A DNA stretch of 58,874 nucleotides from CAZXEU01 sp964639665. GTDB lineage: Bacteria > Bacteroidota > Rhodothermia > Rhodothermales > Bin80. The stretch covers positions 1 to 58,874 of the forward strand of contig CAZXEU010000089.1 in the NCBI GenBank assembly GCA_964639665.1. Reading direction: 5' to 3'. Below, piece after piece: positions 1-8,857 of the stretch. The position numbers and the translations under genes are program-made. The stretch's first letter is position 1. The number at the start of each line of letters is the position of its first letter. The notes beneath the pieces were generated by a model. The model had not been told where the DNA came from, did not search any database, and saw only the letters and a program-made list of their open reading frames with translations.

Positions 1-927
1 TCCCTGGTGCGCGTATCGTGCATGCGGATACGGGGTCGCGGCAACGGCTACGGGACGGGTCTTGTCCGTTACGTCGGCAATGCTGAGCTTGTTGATATTG
101 GCGCCGATGCAGATTTCCCGGCCCGCGTACTTCCGGTCCGGCCCGCGATACGTGACGCACTGCGCGTCGTGCGTATAGCCGTCGGGAGACGGCTGGCCGG
201 TCGTGGTGTCGAGAAAGCAGCCCGCATATACCGGGCTCGCCGGATGGCGAATGTCCACCATGTGCAGACCCCGCGTACATACACTGCCCATGCCCCGGCT
301 TCCTGTGACATACGCAAACCCCGTTTCCTCGTTTATGGCAACGTTGTGGGCCGTGTCGAATCCCGTGTATCGGGCCGTTTCGGCAAATACTCCGGGCATG
401 GCCGGGCGGCCTCGCAGCTGCGTCAGGTCGAAGACCTGCAGCCCCGGCTTTGCGGTGGAGCCGTCGACCACCACGAACATGTGGTTGCCGTAGACCTTCA
501 TGTCCCTCCACTGGGAGGCGGCGCCGACTGCCGACGGCAGAATCCCCAGAAATGTGGCATTGACCGGATCGGTCACATCGACAAATGCGACGGCCGAATA
601 CAACCCCACGAGCGCATACTCGCGCCCGGTGAGCTCGTCGGTCCATCCCCAGATGTCACTCACCCTTCTCCTGGCATCCTGGGGGTGCAGCGCGAACAGC
701 TCCTCCAGCGAAAAATGCGCCAGCAAATCTACGCCCTGGCACGGATAGCGAAAGGCTGCCATCCCGCCTGTACAGCGGGCGGACTTGGGCGCAATGGCGG
801 CGTCCTGTCCGGCTGCGCCGGCACTCAGCACCAGGCCGGCCGCCAACAGGAATGCCCGGTACGGACGGCTCGGGCTGAGCGCAGGCAACCGGCGGCAGGT
901 AGGCCGCTGTCGGGTAGCGCCTTGCAT
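1..927 (-). CDS. Choice-of-anchor-B (LVIVD) beta-propeller protein, 3' end missing
   Basis: An open leftward frame of 309 codons runs off the left edge, so the C-terminus is not visible. It starts at an ATG at 927, 26 bp downstream of the stop of the next leftward gene, so the two probably form one transcript. Residues about 20-41 form a signal peptide (hydrophobic run ending near GAAGQ). The rest matches its neighbour almost motif for motif: WGWTDELTGREYALVG, VNATFLGILP, WRDMKVY, HNVAINEETGFAYVTG, GYTHDAQCV, YRGPD, ICIGAN and SIADVTDK. This is the LVIVD-repeat/choice-of-anchor-B family, exported propellers of unknown function. Whether it ends in a T9SS domain cannot be seen. The exact start is less sure than the frame because other in-frame starts exist before the hydrophobic run. 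Confidence 0.85.
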   Translation of the reverse strand, partial: MQGATRQRPTCRRLPALSPSRPYRAFLLAAGLVLSAGAAGQDAAIAPKSARCTGGMAAFRYPCQGVDLLAHFSLEELFALHPQDARRRVSDIWGWTDELTGREYALVGLYSAVAFVDVTDPVNATFLGILPSAVGAASQWRDMKVYGNHMFVVVDGSTAKPGLQVFDLTQLRGRPAMPGVFAETARYTGFDTAHNVAINEETGFAYVTGSRGMGSVCTRGLHMVDIRHPASPVYAGCFLDTTTGQPSPDGYTHDAQCVTYRGPDRKYAGREICIGANINKLSIADVTDKTRPVAVAATPYPHARYAHQG

Positions 928-953
928 ATCGCGCTCTGCCCGTCTCGGGCCCC

Positions 954-2513
954 CTACCGCGCCAGAGTTACCAGCTGCGTAGCGATTTCCGATTCTCCAG
1001 CTGCCCGGATCGCATACCTGCCGCTGGGCAAATCGCCTGCCTCGAAGCGCAGGAGGTGCACTCCCGCCGGGAGCGGGCCATTGTGCAAGAGGCTGATTTC
1101 ACGGCCGGTCAGGTCATAGGCAGCTACGCGCACGCTCTGGGCGCTCGGCAATTCCAGCGAAAGGTTCGTGGCCGGATTGAACGGGTTCGGATGCGCGGGC
1201 AGTAGCCGGAAGCCGTCCGGCAATTCCAGCGACGCTTCGCTGTCGCTTACAAGATCCAGGCCGGCAGCCTGCAGCATGAACAGCCCTTCGGTCTGGCTCG
1301 TGACGAGGATGGTGCCGCTGGCGAAATACGGGTAGTTGCTCCAGGCACCCTCGTAGCTGGCATCATTGTCCGGCAAATAGGTATCGAAGTAGGCGATTTC
1401 CGCCGGGTCGAAAACGTCCGTTATGTCCACGATGCGCAGTCCCGAGCTGTAGTTGGCCTCGAATATGTAGTTGCCGCGAACATACAGGTTGTGGTCCGTG
1501 GATCCCGCGCCGGCGGAGAACCCGAGGATCATGATGGGATCGTCAATGACTGTCATGTCCCAGATGAGCGTTCGCGGAGACTGTCTTGCGTCCAGATCGA
1601 ACTCGTCGAATTCATCGTTCATGAAATAGTAGGCATGGTCCTCCGACAGCCAGCCCTGATGCGCGTAGCCAACGCCCGGATAGGACCGGGCGGCCAAGGC
1701 TACCGGCGCATTCTTGTCGGTCACGTCCGCGACGCTGATAGCTGTTTCATTGGCTCCGATGCAGATTTCCCGGCCCCGGTAGTGCTCGTCCGGGCCCCGG
1801 TATATCACGCACTGCACGTCATGCGTGTAGCCCGAGCCTCCTCTTCCGGTTGAAGTATCCGCGAAGCAGCCCGCGAAGGTCGGATTCACCGGATCGCGTA
1901 TATCAAGCATGTGCAGGCCGTAGGAGCATGCGGCGCCGCTTCCTCCCACGACGTACGCAAAACCCGTTTCCTCGTTGATGGCAATATTGTGGGCAGATCC
2001 GATACCCCCGTACCAGGCAGACTCGCTGAATTCAACAGGGGGATTCGCCACGCGGCGCAGATTCGCAAGATCGAACACCTGCACGCCGTGCGCACCGACG
2101 TTGTCAGCTACGATGAACGCGTGATCCTTGTATACCTTTACGTCGCGCCACCAGTTGTCCATGCCGGTGTGGGACGGGAGGACGCCGAGTACCACGGGGT
2201 TTATCGGATCGGTAACATCCACGAACGCCGTAGCATCGGATCTGGCCACCAGGGCGTATTCCCTGCCTGATTCAGGGTCGGTCCATCCCCAAACGTCATT
2301 GACTATCTTCAGGCCCGGGTTGGCGCCAAGAGGAAACAGGTCATCGATGTCCACATAAGCGAGAAGATCAATGCCCTTGCACGGGAAAACGCCTGCTTTG
2401 CCACCCGTGCAGTTTACGCGCGAGCCGGTTACGGTAGAGGGCGTCTGCGCGTTACCTGGCAGGGCGCAGAAGGCGAGCAGGGCTGCGCAGCAAAGAGACA
2501 GGAGCGGTTTCAT
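954..2513 (-). CDS. Choice-of-anchor-B (LVIVD) beta-propeller protein with T9SS sorting domain
   Basis: 519 residues. A signal peptide covers residues 1-22 (cleavage after GNA). Residues about 28-430 are LVIVD-type propeller repeats with motifs shared with two other genes in this window (VWGWTDPESGREYALV, WRDVKVYKDHAFIVAD, HNIAINEETGF, ICIGANETAIS, YAHQGWLSED). The last 82 or so residues are a T9SS type A sorting domain, recognised by HPNPFNPATN, YDLTGREI, LPAGVHLLRF, LPSGRYAIR and a short LVTLAR tail. Such domains send proteins through the type IX system to the cell surface in Bacteroidota-related phyla. Function of the family is unknown; surface ligand binding is only an inference. Divergent from the NFACT gene on the right. 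Confidence 0.92.
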   Translation of the reverse strand: MKPLLSLCCAALLAFCALPGNAQTPSTVTGSRVNCTGGKAGVFPCKGIDLLAYVDIDDLFPLGANPGLKIVNDVWGWTDPESGREYALVARSDATAFVDVTDPINPVVLGVLPSHTGMDNWWRDVKVYKDHAFIVADNVGAHGVQVFDLANLRRVANPPVEFSESAWYGGIGSAHNIAINEETGFAYVVGGSGAACSYGLHMLDIRDPVNPTFAGCFADTSTGRGGSGYTHDVQCVIYRGPDEHYRGREICIGANETAISVADVTDKNAPVALAARSYPGVGYAHQGWLSEDHAYYFMNDEFDEFDLDARQSPRTLIWDMTVIDDPIMILGFSAGAGSTDHNLYVRGNYIFEANYSSGLRIVDITDVFDPAEIAYFDTYLPDNDASYEGAWSNYPYFASGTILVTSQTEGLFMLQAAGLDLVSDSEASLELPDGFRLLPAHPNPFNPATNLSLELPSAQSVRVAAYDLTGREISLLHNGPLPAGVHLLRFEAGDLPSGRYAIRAAGESEIATQLVTLAR

Positions 2514-2650
2514 GGTGGGTGTCCGTACTGGGTCAGGCGGATGGCAGGGGCATGGTCAGGCGCGCCGGGCAAGAGCTGGCAACACACCTGAAACTTCTTA
2601 TGAAGGCGCATTTCAAAGGATCCCGGATAGCCGCCGGTTGTGTCAAAAGA

Positions 2651-4279
2651 GTGTGGAACAATTATTACACTCTGCGGGCGCTCGTCAAGGAGTGGGGAGC
2701 ATGGCTGCCAGGCCTTTCCGTCCGGCAAGCCTATTCCCAGTCTCGTGGCGAGCTCGCAATTGCCTTGACCGAGGGTAGGTCGCTGCACGTGGTCATCCGT
2801 CCCCCGGCCATTTGCGCGTTTGGCCGCCGGGGACACGTCCGGCGCCGCCGCAATGTCGCCGAACTACTGCCTGCTCTGGCGGGCAGTGTGATCAGCGGCG
2901 TGAGCCTTGCGCAGGGAGACCGCATTGTTGTGCTGGATCTGCACGGCGGCTCGAAGCTAAGCCTCCAGCTCTTCGGGCCGCGGGCCAACGTGTTCCTCAT
3001 CGGCACCGACGGGCGCATCAGCGATGCTTTCCTCGGGGCACGCAAGTCGGCGGGTGCCCGGCCGGCGCAGCCTCGCTCCGCAAAAGTCCCGGCAGATCTG
3101 CAGCAGTTTCGGGCATGCTTGACGGGGGCATCTGTCGCGGAAGCCATCAAGCGCGCGGTGCCGTTCTTTGACACTCAGCTCTCTGAAGAAGTGATGCACC
3201 GGGCTGAAGTTGCACAGAAGCCTGCAGTTGATGTAACGGAGAGCGAGCTCCGCCGATTGTTTTTGGCAGTCAAGGAGCTTGAGCGGGACCTCTTGCACCC
3301 TTCTCCGAGGATATACTGGTTGCCGACAGGAGGCGGAGAACTGGCGCTCGCCGCTGTTGCCGGTCCGGACGAAGCCCGCGAAGAACGCTTCGAGACCGTT
3401 AACGAGGCGGTTCGCGTGCATGCCTTGCATACACTGAGCCGGCAGCGGTTCACAGCGCGGCACGGCAAGCTGGTCAAGGTAATCGGCAAGGCGCTGGCTG
3501 CCTCGCGGCAGAGGGAGGACATTCTGCGCCGGGAAGCGGCGCGCCCCGGAAGGCACGGCGACTATGAGCGCTGGGCCCATCTGCTCATGGCTTGCGAGCC
3601 GGAGCCGGCCGGCCGGGACCAGATCGTGCTCAAGGACTGGTTTGTTGACGGAACCCCGGTCACCATAAGGCTAGACCCGTCGCAGGGCACGGTACCGAAC
3701 GCCGAGCGCTACTACGCCAGGGCACGCAAGGCCAGGCAATCCCGGGCGCATCTGGCAGAGCGGCTGGAGTCGACGCGGCGCGCATGTGAAGCACTGGGCA
3801 GGGCCTGGGAGGCGCTGGGCCGCGTGGGAAGTCTTGCGGAATTGGAGGCATTCGAAAGAAGCCACTCGGAAATCCTTGGCACGGTGCAGCCCCGGACCCG
3901 CGAAGGCACCGGCGTCCGGTTCCGACGCTTCACTCTCGGTCAGGGCTATGCGGTGTGGGTGGCACGCAACCGGAAGGAAGCGGACGCGCTAACATTTGGA
4001 AGTGCCCGCAAGTATGACGTCTGGATGCACGCGCGCGGCTACAGCGGGGCGCACACCGTACTGCGCCTGCCCGGCCGTGATGATACGCCGGGAAAGGACA
4101 TCGTGGAACGTGCGGCCTCCATTGCTGCCTTTTTCAGCAAGGGCCGGCACAGCGCTCTGGTGCCGGTTACGGTCACGCGGCGCAAGTATGTGCGCAAGCC
4201 GCGGGGCGCAGCGCCTGGAGTAGTCGCGTTCGAACGGGAAGAAGTGGTCATCGTACCACCCGAGTGCCCTCCCGGCTGA
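2651..4279 (+). CDS. NFACT family protein (RqcH/Rqc2-like, fibronectin-binding-protein-A family)
   Basis: About 542 residues from the GTG at 2651, chosen because family members begin a few residues before the YYTLRAL motif. An ATG at 2600 would add 17 residues, and neither start has a clean ribosome site. The N-terminal half is an NFACT-N domain (GPRANVFLIGTDGRI). A charged helical middle (about residues 280-420) is followed by an NFACT-R/DUF814 domain from about residue 449 (KYDVWMHARGYSGAHTVLRL, then SIAAFFSKGR). Known family members bind stalled 60S/50S-peptidyl-tRNA complexes and add C-terminal tails to the stuck peptide. That role is inferred here from family membership. The gene is divergent from the propeller operon on the left. 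Confidence 0.85.
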   Translation: MWNNYYTLRALVKEWGAWLPGLSVRQAYSQSRGELAIALTEGRSLHVVIRPPAICAFGRRGHVRRRRNVAELLPALAGSVISGVSLAQGDRIVVLDLHGGSKLSLQLFGPRANVFLIGTDGRISDAFLGARKSAGARPAQPRSAKVPADLQQFRACLTGASVAEAIKRAVPFFDTQLSEEVMHRAEVAQKPAVDVTESELRRLFLAVKELERDLLHPSPRIYWLPTGGGELALAAVAGPDEAREERFETVNEAVRVHALHTLSRQRFTARHGKLVKVIGKALAASRQREDILRREAARPGRHGDYERWAHLLMACEPEPAGRDQIVLKDWFVDGTPVTIRLDPSQGTVPNAERYYARARKARQSRAHLAERLESTRRACEALGRAWEALGRVGSLAELEAFERSHSEILGTVQPRTREGTGVRFRRFTLGQGYAVWVARNRKEADALTFGSARKYDVWMHARGYSGAHTVLRLPGRDDTPGKDIVERAASIAAFFSKGRHSALVPVTVTRRKYVRKPRGAAPGVVAFEREEVVIVPPECPPG

Positions 4280-4337
4280 ACAGGAGACTGTTGTGCAGCC
4301 GTCCGGCCCTTCGGCCCGGCTGGAACTATTGTTGTGC

Positions 4338-4360
4338 CCTGCCGGAGCCCGGCAGGCTTT
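4338..4360 (+). terminator. Possible intrinsic terminator after the NFACT gene
   Basis: A perfect 8-bp stem (CCTGCCGG / CCGGCAGG) with a 3-base loop is followed by CTTTCC. It lies 60 bp after the NFACT stop and before uppP. The T tract is short, so termination is plausible but not certain. Confidence 0.4.
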
Positions 4361-4502
4361 CCGTGCTTTCGATGCACCCAATTGCCGCTCCGGGCGTTGT
4401 GTGCGGCGCATCACGGCTTGCGGCCCCGGCCAGCGAGCCGGCGCGAAAACAGGGCCGAGCTGCCTAAATAATACTATAGTCTAGGGCGAAATCACGGGAC
4501 CG

Positions 4503-5312
4503 ATGAACTGGTGGGAGGCGGCCATTCTTGGACTCATCCAGGGACTGACAGAGTTTCTTCCTGTGTCGTCCTCCGGCCATCTGGTGCTGGTGCAACACTT
4601 TCTTGGCGCCAGCCTCTCGGGCGATGGCGACGTGACGTTCGAGGTCTTTGTGCACTTGGGAACTGCACTCAGTATCTGCACGGTCTACGCCCGTCATCTT
4701 CGGGTCCTTTCTGCGGCAACCCTGCGCGCCATGATGTACCCTCAGAAGGCGATGGATCAGTTTAGGAGCGACGAAAATCTGCGCATGGTGTGGTATGTTG
4801 CGGTATCTGCAGTGCCCGCCGCCTGCGCGTATCTCCTGTTTTCCGATCCAATCGAGCGAGCTTTTGCGGATCCGCAGCTGGCCTGTTTACTCTTGCTCGT
4901 AACGGGCCTCCTGCTCCTGCTCACGCTGCTGTGCAGGCAGGCCTCGGGCCCCATGACTGGCTCCCGGGCACTCGTAACTGGGTTTGCCCAGGCTTGCGCC
5001 ATGCTTCCGGGCATTTCCCGGTCCGGCGCTACCATATGCGCGGCACTGTACCAGAACGTGGAGCCGCGGCGCGCGGCGGATTTCTCGTTTCTGATGCTGC
5101 TTCCCGTTGTCGTGGGCGGCGCGCTGCTCAAGCTCGGTCAGTTGGCCGGCGCTCCTGCCTCCTGGCTGCCGGTTGGCGTCGGGACACTGGTGGCCTTTAT
5201 TGCCGGAGTTGCAGCGATTCGGGTGGTTCTGAGAGTGGTCAAGCGCGGTCACCTGTACTACTTCGCCTTTTACTGCTTCGCCGTCGGCATTGCGGGACTG
5301 CTGCTGCTGTAG
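4503..5312 (+). CDS. uppP: Undecaprenyl-diphosphatase
   Basis: 269 residues, the usual length of the BacA/UppP family, with about eight membrane segments. Both family signatures are present: QGLTEFLPVSSSGH at residues 13-26 and PGISRSGATI near residue 168, which carry the catalytic acidic, serine and arginine residues. The enzyme removes a phosphate from undecaprenyl diphosphate in the cytoplasmic membrane, recycling the lipid carrier for peptidoglycan and other surface polymers. The region just upstream is unusually AT-rich for this genome (around 4466-4483), which may be the promoter. The next gene (EcsC-like) starts 97 bp downstream on the same strand. Confidence 0.95.
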   Translation: MNWWEAAILGLIQGLTEFLPVSSSGHLVLVQHFLGASLSGDGDVTFEVFVHLGTALSICTVYARHLRVLSAATLRAMMYPQKAMDQFRSDENLRMVWYVAVSAVPAACAYLLFSDPIERAFADPQLACLLLLVTGLLLLLTLLCRQASGPMTGSRALVTGFAQACAMLPGISRSGATICAALYQNVEPRRAADFSFLMLLPVVVGGALLKLGQLAGAPASWLPVGVGTLVAFIAGVAAIRVVLRVVKRGHLYYFAFYCFAVGIAGLLLL

Positions 5313-5409
5313 GGCCTCCGTGCGGGCGGCTCAATTCGCGGCGGAGCGAGTTGTATCAAATGGGCGCGCTGTGCCGTAAACCGTAGCAAGTCGGCAAGCA
5401 TCAGGAATC

Positions 5410-6225
5410 ATGCAGTTCACATCGTACGAAAAGGAGGCCCGCAGGGAAATTGATCGCTGGCTGCGAGGGGACGGCTCCCTTTTTGCGCAGGCGGTAAACC
5501 TGGTCATGAAACCGGTGGACTGGGTTGTGGAGCAGGCCGTTCCGGCCGGCATCGTTGCGCGGGCGGGCGAAGCCGTGGAGCAGTTTCTGGAGAAGCTCAA
5601 CGACGCTTCCAGATGGATTCCCGAAACGGGCGATGTGGTTTCGGCGGCGCAGGCTCGGGGATTCCGGATAGCACGGGTGGAAGACCTCAGGCAAGAGCCT
5701 CTGGAAGATCTGGACGCGCTGGCGCGCCGCTGCTTCTCGGAAAACATGATTCTGGCGGCTCTCGGCGGAGGGGGGACCGGACTGGGCGGCGCCGTATTCA
5801 TTGCGGCGGATATTCCGCTGCTGTTCATGATCAATTTCCGGCTGATACAGCAGATAGGAGCCTCGTACGGATTTCCCATGACGAGCCCGGAGTATTCTCC
5901 CGTGGTGCTGTCCATCTTCAATGCTGCCGCAGCCAACCTGCGCGACGCCAGGAGCATGGCCTTGCGAGAGGTGAGCGTGGCAGCGGCCGCACTGGCCGGC
6001 AATACGGCGTACAGGGGGCGTGTGCGCGGCACGCTGCCGGACCAGAGCAGGCACTTGCCGCGCGAATTGGCCAAGAACCTGGTGGGACGCAAGCTGCTGC
6101 AGACCATTCCGCTGGCCGGGGCTGCTGTGGGCGCGGGCATCAACTACTGGTTTACCAGCGAGACCGCCTGGACAACCTACATGCTCTTTCGGAGCCTGTA
6201 TCTTGAACACAAGGACAGGCAGTAG
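5410..6225 (+). CDS. EcsC family protein
   Basis: 271 residues. Homology is recognised from the EcsC pattern: a helical N-terminus beginning with a YEKEARREIDRW segment, a glycine-rich central stretch (ALGGGGTGLGGAVFIAADIP) and conserved C-terminal helices ending in YMLFRSLYLE. A good ribosome site (AGGA, 5 bases before the ATG at 5410) supports the start. EcsC was named from a Bacillus ABC-transporter operon, but the domain is found alone in many phyla and its biochemical function is unknown. Here no ecsA/ecsB genes are nearby. It sits between uppP and der, 27 bp before der, so cotranscription with der is likely. Confidence 0.8.
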   Translation: MQFTSYEKEARREIDRWLRGDGSLFAQAVNLVMKPVDWVVEQAVPAGIVARAGEAVEQFLEKLNDASRWIPETGDVVSAAQARGFRIARVEDLRQEPLEDLDALARRCFSENMILAALGGGGTGLGGAVFIAADIPLLFMINFRLIQQIGASYGFPMTSPEYSPVVLSIFNAAAANLRDARSMALREVSVAAAALAGNTAYRGRVRGTLPDQSRHLPRELAKNLVGRKLLQTIPLAGAAVGAGINYWFTSETAWTTYMLFRSLYLEHKDRQ

Positions 6226-6252
6226 CCCTCCCCGCGGCGCCTGCTCCCGAAA

Positions 6253-7599
6253 ATGGCGTGGCTGGACATGGCGCAGGCACTGGCTGCAATAGTAGGGCGT
6301 CCCAATGTGGGCAAGTCGACGCTCTTCAATCGCCTGACCGAGACGCGTGCGGCCATCGTGCACGATGTTGCCGGGGTCACGCGCGACCGCCTGTTCGGGA
6401 CCGTGGAATGGAACGGGCGCACGTTTTCCGTTGTGGATACGGGAGGCCTGGTACCCAGGTCAGCAGAGCGCTTCGAGCGCGCCATCCGGGAGCAGGTGGT
6501 GCTCGCGCTGGAAGACGCGGACGTGGTCCTGTATGTGGCAGATACCACTACCGGGATCACGGACCTGGACCAGGAGATCGCGGCTATGCTGCGCGGAAGC
6601 GCCAAGCCGGTGCTGGTGGCAGCCAACAAGGCCGACAATGCGGAACGCCGGCTGGAAGCTGCCGACTTCTACGGACTGGGCCTCGGCGAGGTCTTTCCCG
6701 TCAGTGCGATCAACGGAATGGGGACTGGGGAATTCCTTGATGCCCTGGTGGAAGCGCTGCCGCGGGAGGTAGCGGCAGCCGGGGCTGATCTGCGTCCCCG
6801 CATTGCACTCGTCGGGCGCCCCAACGTGGGCAAGTCGCTTCTCAGCAATGCACTTCTGGGCCGGCAGAGAAGCGTCGTCACCAGCATAGCCGGTACCACC
6901 CGGGATGCCGTGGATTCGGTTCTATCGCACGAAGGCCAGGAGATTGTCCTGGTTGACACCGCAGGGCTGCGCAAGAGGGCGCGCGTAACCGAAAACGTGG
7001 AGTTCTTTGCTGCGCTTCGCACCCGGCGGGCCATTGAGTCATGTGACGTGGCCGTGCTGCTGCTGGATGCCAGCCTTGGGCTGGAGGCCCAGGACATCAG
7101 GGTGCTGAAGGATGCCGAAGAACACGGGAAGGGTCTCGTCATAGCCGTCAACAAGTGGGACCTCGTTGCCAAGGAAACGAACACGGCAAGGGACGTGGAG
7201 CGGCATATACGCAGGCGTCTGAAGACCCTCGACCATGTCCCCGTGGTGTTTGTTTCGGCAAAGACCGGACAGAGGGTTCGAAGACTCCTTGACATTTCGC
7301 TCGGCGTCGTAGCAGAGCGCAGGCGCAGGATAGCCACGGCGAGACTCAATGCCGTGCTGCAGGAGGCCGTTGGGGCACATCATCCGGCCACACACCGGGG
7401 TAAGTTTGTGCAGCTCAAGTATGCCGCGCAGGTGGGGGTCGAACCACCGGTAATCGCCGTTTTTTGCAATCATCCCAAGGCCATTACGGAGTCATACGCT
7501 CGCTATCTCGCAAACCGGTTTCGCGAAGCGTTCGGATTTAGCGGCGTACCCCTGAAGCTGGTTTTCAGACGCAAGTCCCAGCGGGAACCATCGCGTTGA
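6253..7599 (+). CDS. der: Ribosome-assembly GTPase Der (EngA)
   Basis: 448 residues with two tandem GTPase domains, the hallmark of Der. Domain 1 has GRPNVGKST (residues 15-23), DTGGLV and NKAD. Domain 2 has GRPNVGKSL (near residue 188), DTAGLRKRARV and NKWDLV. The final 100 residues are the KH-like domain. Der acts in maturation of the large ribosomal subunit and is normally essential. An in-frame ATG at 6268 is an alternative start. The stop codon (7597-7599) lies just before the nuoI region on the same strand. Confidence 0.97.
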   Translation: MAWLDMAQALAAIVGRPNVGKSTLFNRLTETRAAIVHDVAGVTRDRLFGTVEWNGRTFSVVDTGGLVPRSAERFERAIREQVVLALEDADVVLYVADTTTGITDLDQEIAAMLRGSAKPVLVAANKADNAERRLEAADFYGLGLGEVFPVSAINGMGTGEFLDALVEALPREVAAAGADLRPRIALVGRPNVGKSLLSNALLGRQRSVVTSIAGTTRDAVDSVLSHEGQEIVLVDTAGLRKRARVTENVEFFAALRTRRAIESCDVAVLLLDASLGLEAQDIRVLKDAEEHGKGLVIAVNKWDLVAKETNTARDVERHIRRRLKTLDHVPVVFVSAKTGQRVRRLLDISLGVVAERRRRIATARLNAVLQEAVGAHHPATHRGKFVQLKYAAQVGVEPPVIAVFCNHPKAITESYARYLANRFREAFGFSGVPLKLVFRRKSQREPSR

Positions 7600-7691
7600 G
7601 CGCAGTCCCTGAGAGCTTCCCTCTGGCGAAGCTGACGGAACATTCGCGCCTCCTGCGGTATACCGGCCACTGCCAGACCAGCGGAGCAGCC

Positions 7692-8387
7692 ATGCCCGGA
7701 TTTCCCAAGATCACGAAGGCGGAGAACGAACGCTCGCTTAACATCTGGGAGCGCCTTTACCTGCCGGAGATCTTCAAGGGACTCGGATACAGTTTCCGCA
7801 AGCTCGTCAAGGAGCCGCAGTACACGGTGGAGTACCCGGATGAATTGTGGGATCCTCCCGACAGCTATCGCGGCAGGCCCGTGCTGGTCGAGGAAGACGG
7901 CAAGACCCGGTGCGTGTCGTGCAATCTGTGCGCCCGTGCCTGTCCTCCCATGGCCATCTCCATGCAGTCCAAGGAAGTGGACGATCCCCGCAGTCCCAAG
8001 GAGCGGGAGCCCGCCTGGTTCGAGATCAACATGCTCCGGTGCATCTACTGCGGCTTCTGCGAGGAAGTCTGCCCGGAAGAGGCGATTGTCATGTCGAAGG
8101 AGTACGATCTCACGTTTCACAGCCGCGAGGACGCCATCTTCGGGCTGGAGCGTCTGATGGTCCCCGTGGATCGGCTTCGGGACCGGCTGGCGTACCTCGA
8201 AGAGTACCGCAATCCACAGGAGAATCCGGATGCCTGGAACCACAAGGCAGAAAACAACCTCCACAGCCTGCGCGACCGGCACTTTCTAGAGGAGCTAATG
8301 GCAGGCGGGATGCACGACCTGGAGAATACGCACCTCAGGGAAGAGGAGCCCATTGCGGCCGGCAACACCTGGGATGGCGCGGACTGA
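7692..8387 (+). CDS. nuoI: NADH-quinone oxidoreductase subunit I (NuoI-like, 2x[4Fe-4S])
   Basis: 231 residues from the ATG at 7692, which has GGAG seven bases upstream. A TTG at 7596 would overlap der's stop and add 32 unconserved residues, so it is less likely. The N-terminal part (LYLPEIFKGLGYSFRKL) and the phrase YRGRPVLVEEDGKTRC are typical of NuoI. Two four-cysteine clusters follow at about residues 73-87 (CVSCNLCARACPP) and 116-130 (CIYCGFCEEVCPEEAI), ligands for clusters N6a/N6b in the connecting module of complex I. No other nuo gene lies in this window, so this subunit is encoded apart from the rest. Another 4Fe-4S ferredoxin role cannot be excluded but the fit to NuoI is good. Confidence 0.85.
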   Translation: MPGFPKITKAENERSLNIWERLYLPEIFKGLGYSFRKLVKEPQYTVEYPDELWDPPDSYRGRPVLVEEDGKTRCVSCNLCARACPPMAISMQSKEVDDPRSPKEREPAWFEINMLRCIYCGFCEEVCPEEAIVMSKEYDLTFHSREDAIFGLERLMVPVDRLRDRLAYLEEYRNPQENPDAWNHKAENNLHSLRDRHFLEELMAGGMHDLENTHLREEEPIAAGNTWDGAD

Positions 8388-8856
8388 GCCGGCAGCGCAG
8401 CGCGCAGCGGTGCTTTCCCAGTTGCAGCATCTTGTCGACGAAGCCGGTGCCACCAAGCCATTGGTTGCCCGGCTGCCGAGTCCTGTGCTGCAGCAGCGCC
8501 CGACGCCTGACGCTCCTTCGGTAACGGAACTTTACTGCGCACTTGCCGCCTGGGACAGCGAGGTATTCCTGCCGCTGGTGCGGCGGATGGTTGCCGAAGA
8601 TGTGCCGCGGCATGCGGAGCCGGCGCCGATGCCGGAGCAGGCGCAGGAAGGCTCCATCGGGGCTGTCCTTGACCGCGTGCTAGCATCCCGCCAGGCCCTG
8701 GTTGCCTTTGTCCGGGATCTGCCGTCGTCCGCCTGGAACCGGCAGGCCATACTGTGGGGAAGGCGCTACGACTTGTTTGGAATCCTGCATCTGGCTACGC
8801 AGCATACGACGGAAATACTGCGATCCGTGGCCGGCCAGCTAAACGCTCGCCTTTGA
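8374..8856 (+). CDS. DinB-like four-helix-bundle protein
   Basis: About 160 residues from the ATG at 8374, which overlaps the nuoI end by 14 bp; a TTG at 8353 is the alternative. The protein is mostly helical, with a histidine in the first half region replaced by acidic residues and a C-terminal HLATQHTTEILRSVAGQL segment like the last helix of DinB/DUF664 proteins, where histidines bind a metal. Many DinB-like proteins are thiol transferases or of unknown function. It sits in a tight same-strand run with nuoI and holA (2 bp before holA), so it is cotranscribed. The family call rests on overall pattern and size and is moderate. Confidence 0.6.
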   Translation: MARTEPAAQRAAVLSQLQHLVDEAGATKPLVARLPSPVLQQRPTPDAPSVTELYCALAAWDSEVFLPLVRRMVAEDVPRHAEPAPMPEQAQEGSIGAVLDRVLASRQALVAFVRDLPSSAWNRQAILWGRRYDLFGILHLATQHTTEILRSVAGQLNARL

Positions 8857-8857
8857 G

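Noticed and set aside
7..1119. A 370-codon plus-strand frame over the left-edge gene
   Set aside because: It is antisense to the clear propeller frame and has no recognisable domain.
7596..7691. TTG start for nuoI coupled to the der stop
   Set aside because: The ATG at 7692 has a good ribosome site and the extra 32 residues are not part of NuoI.
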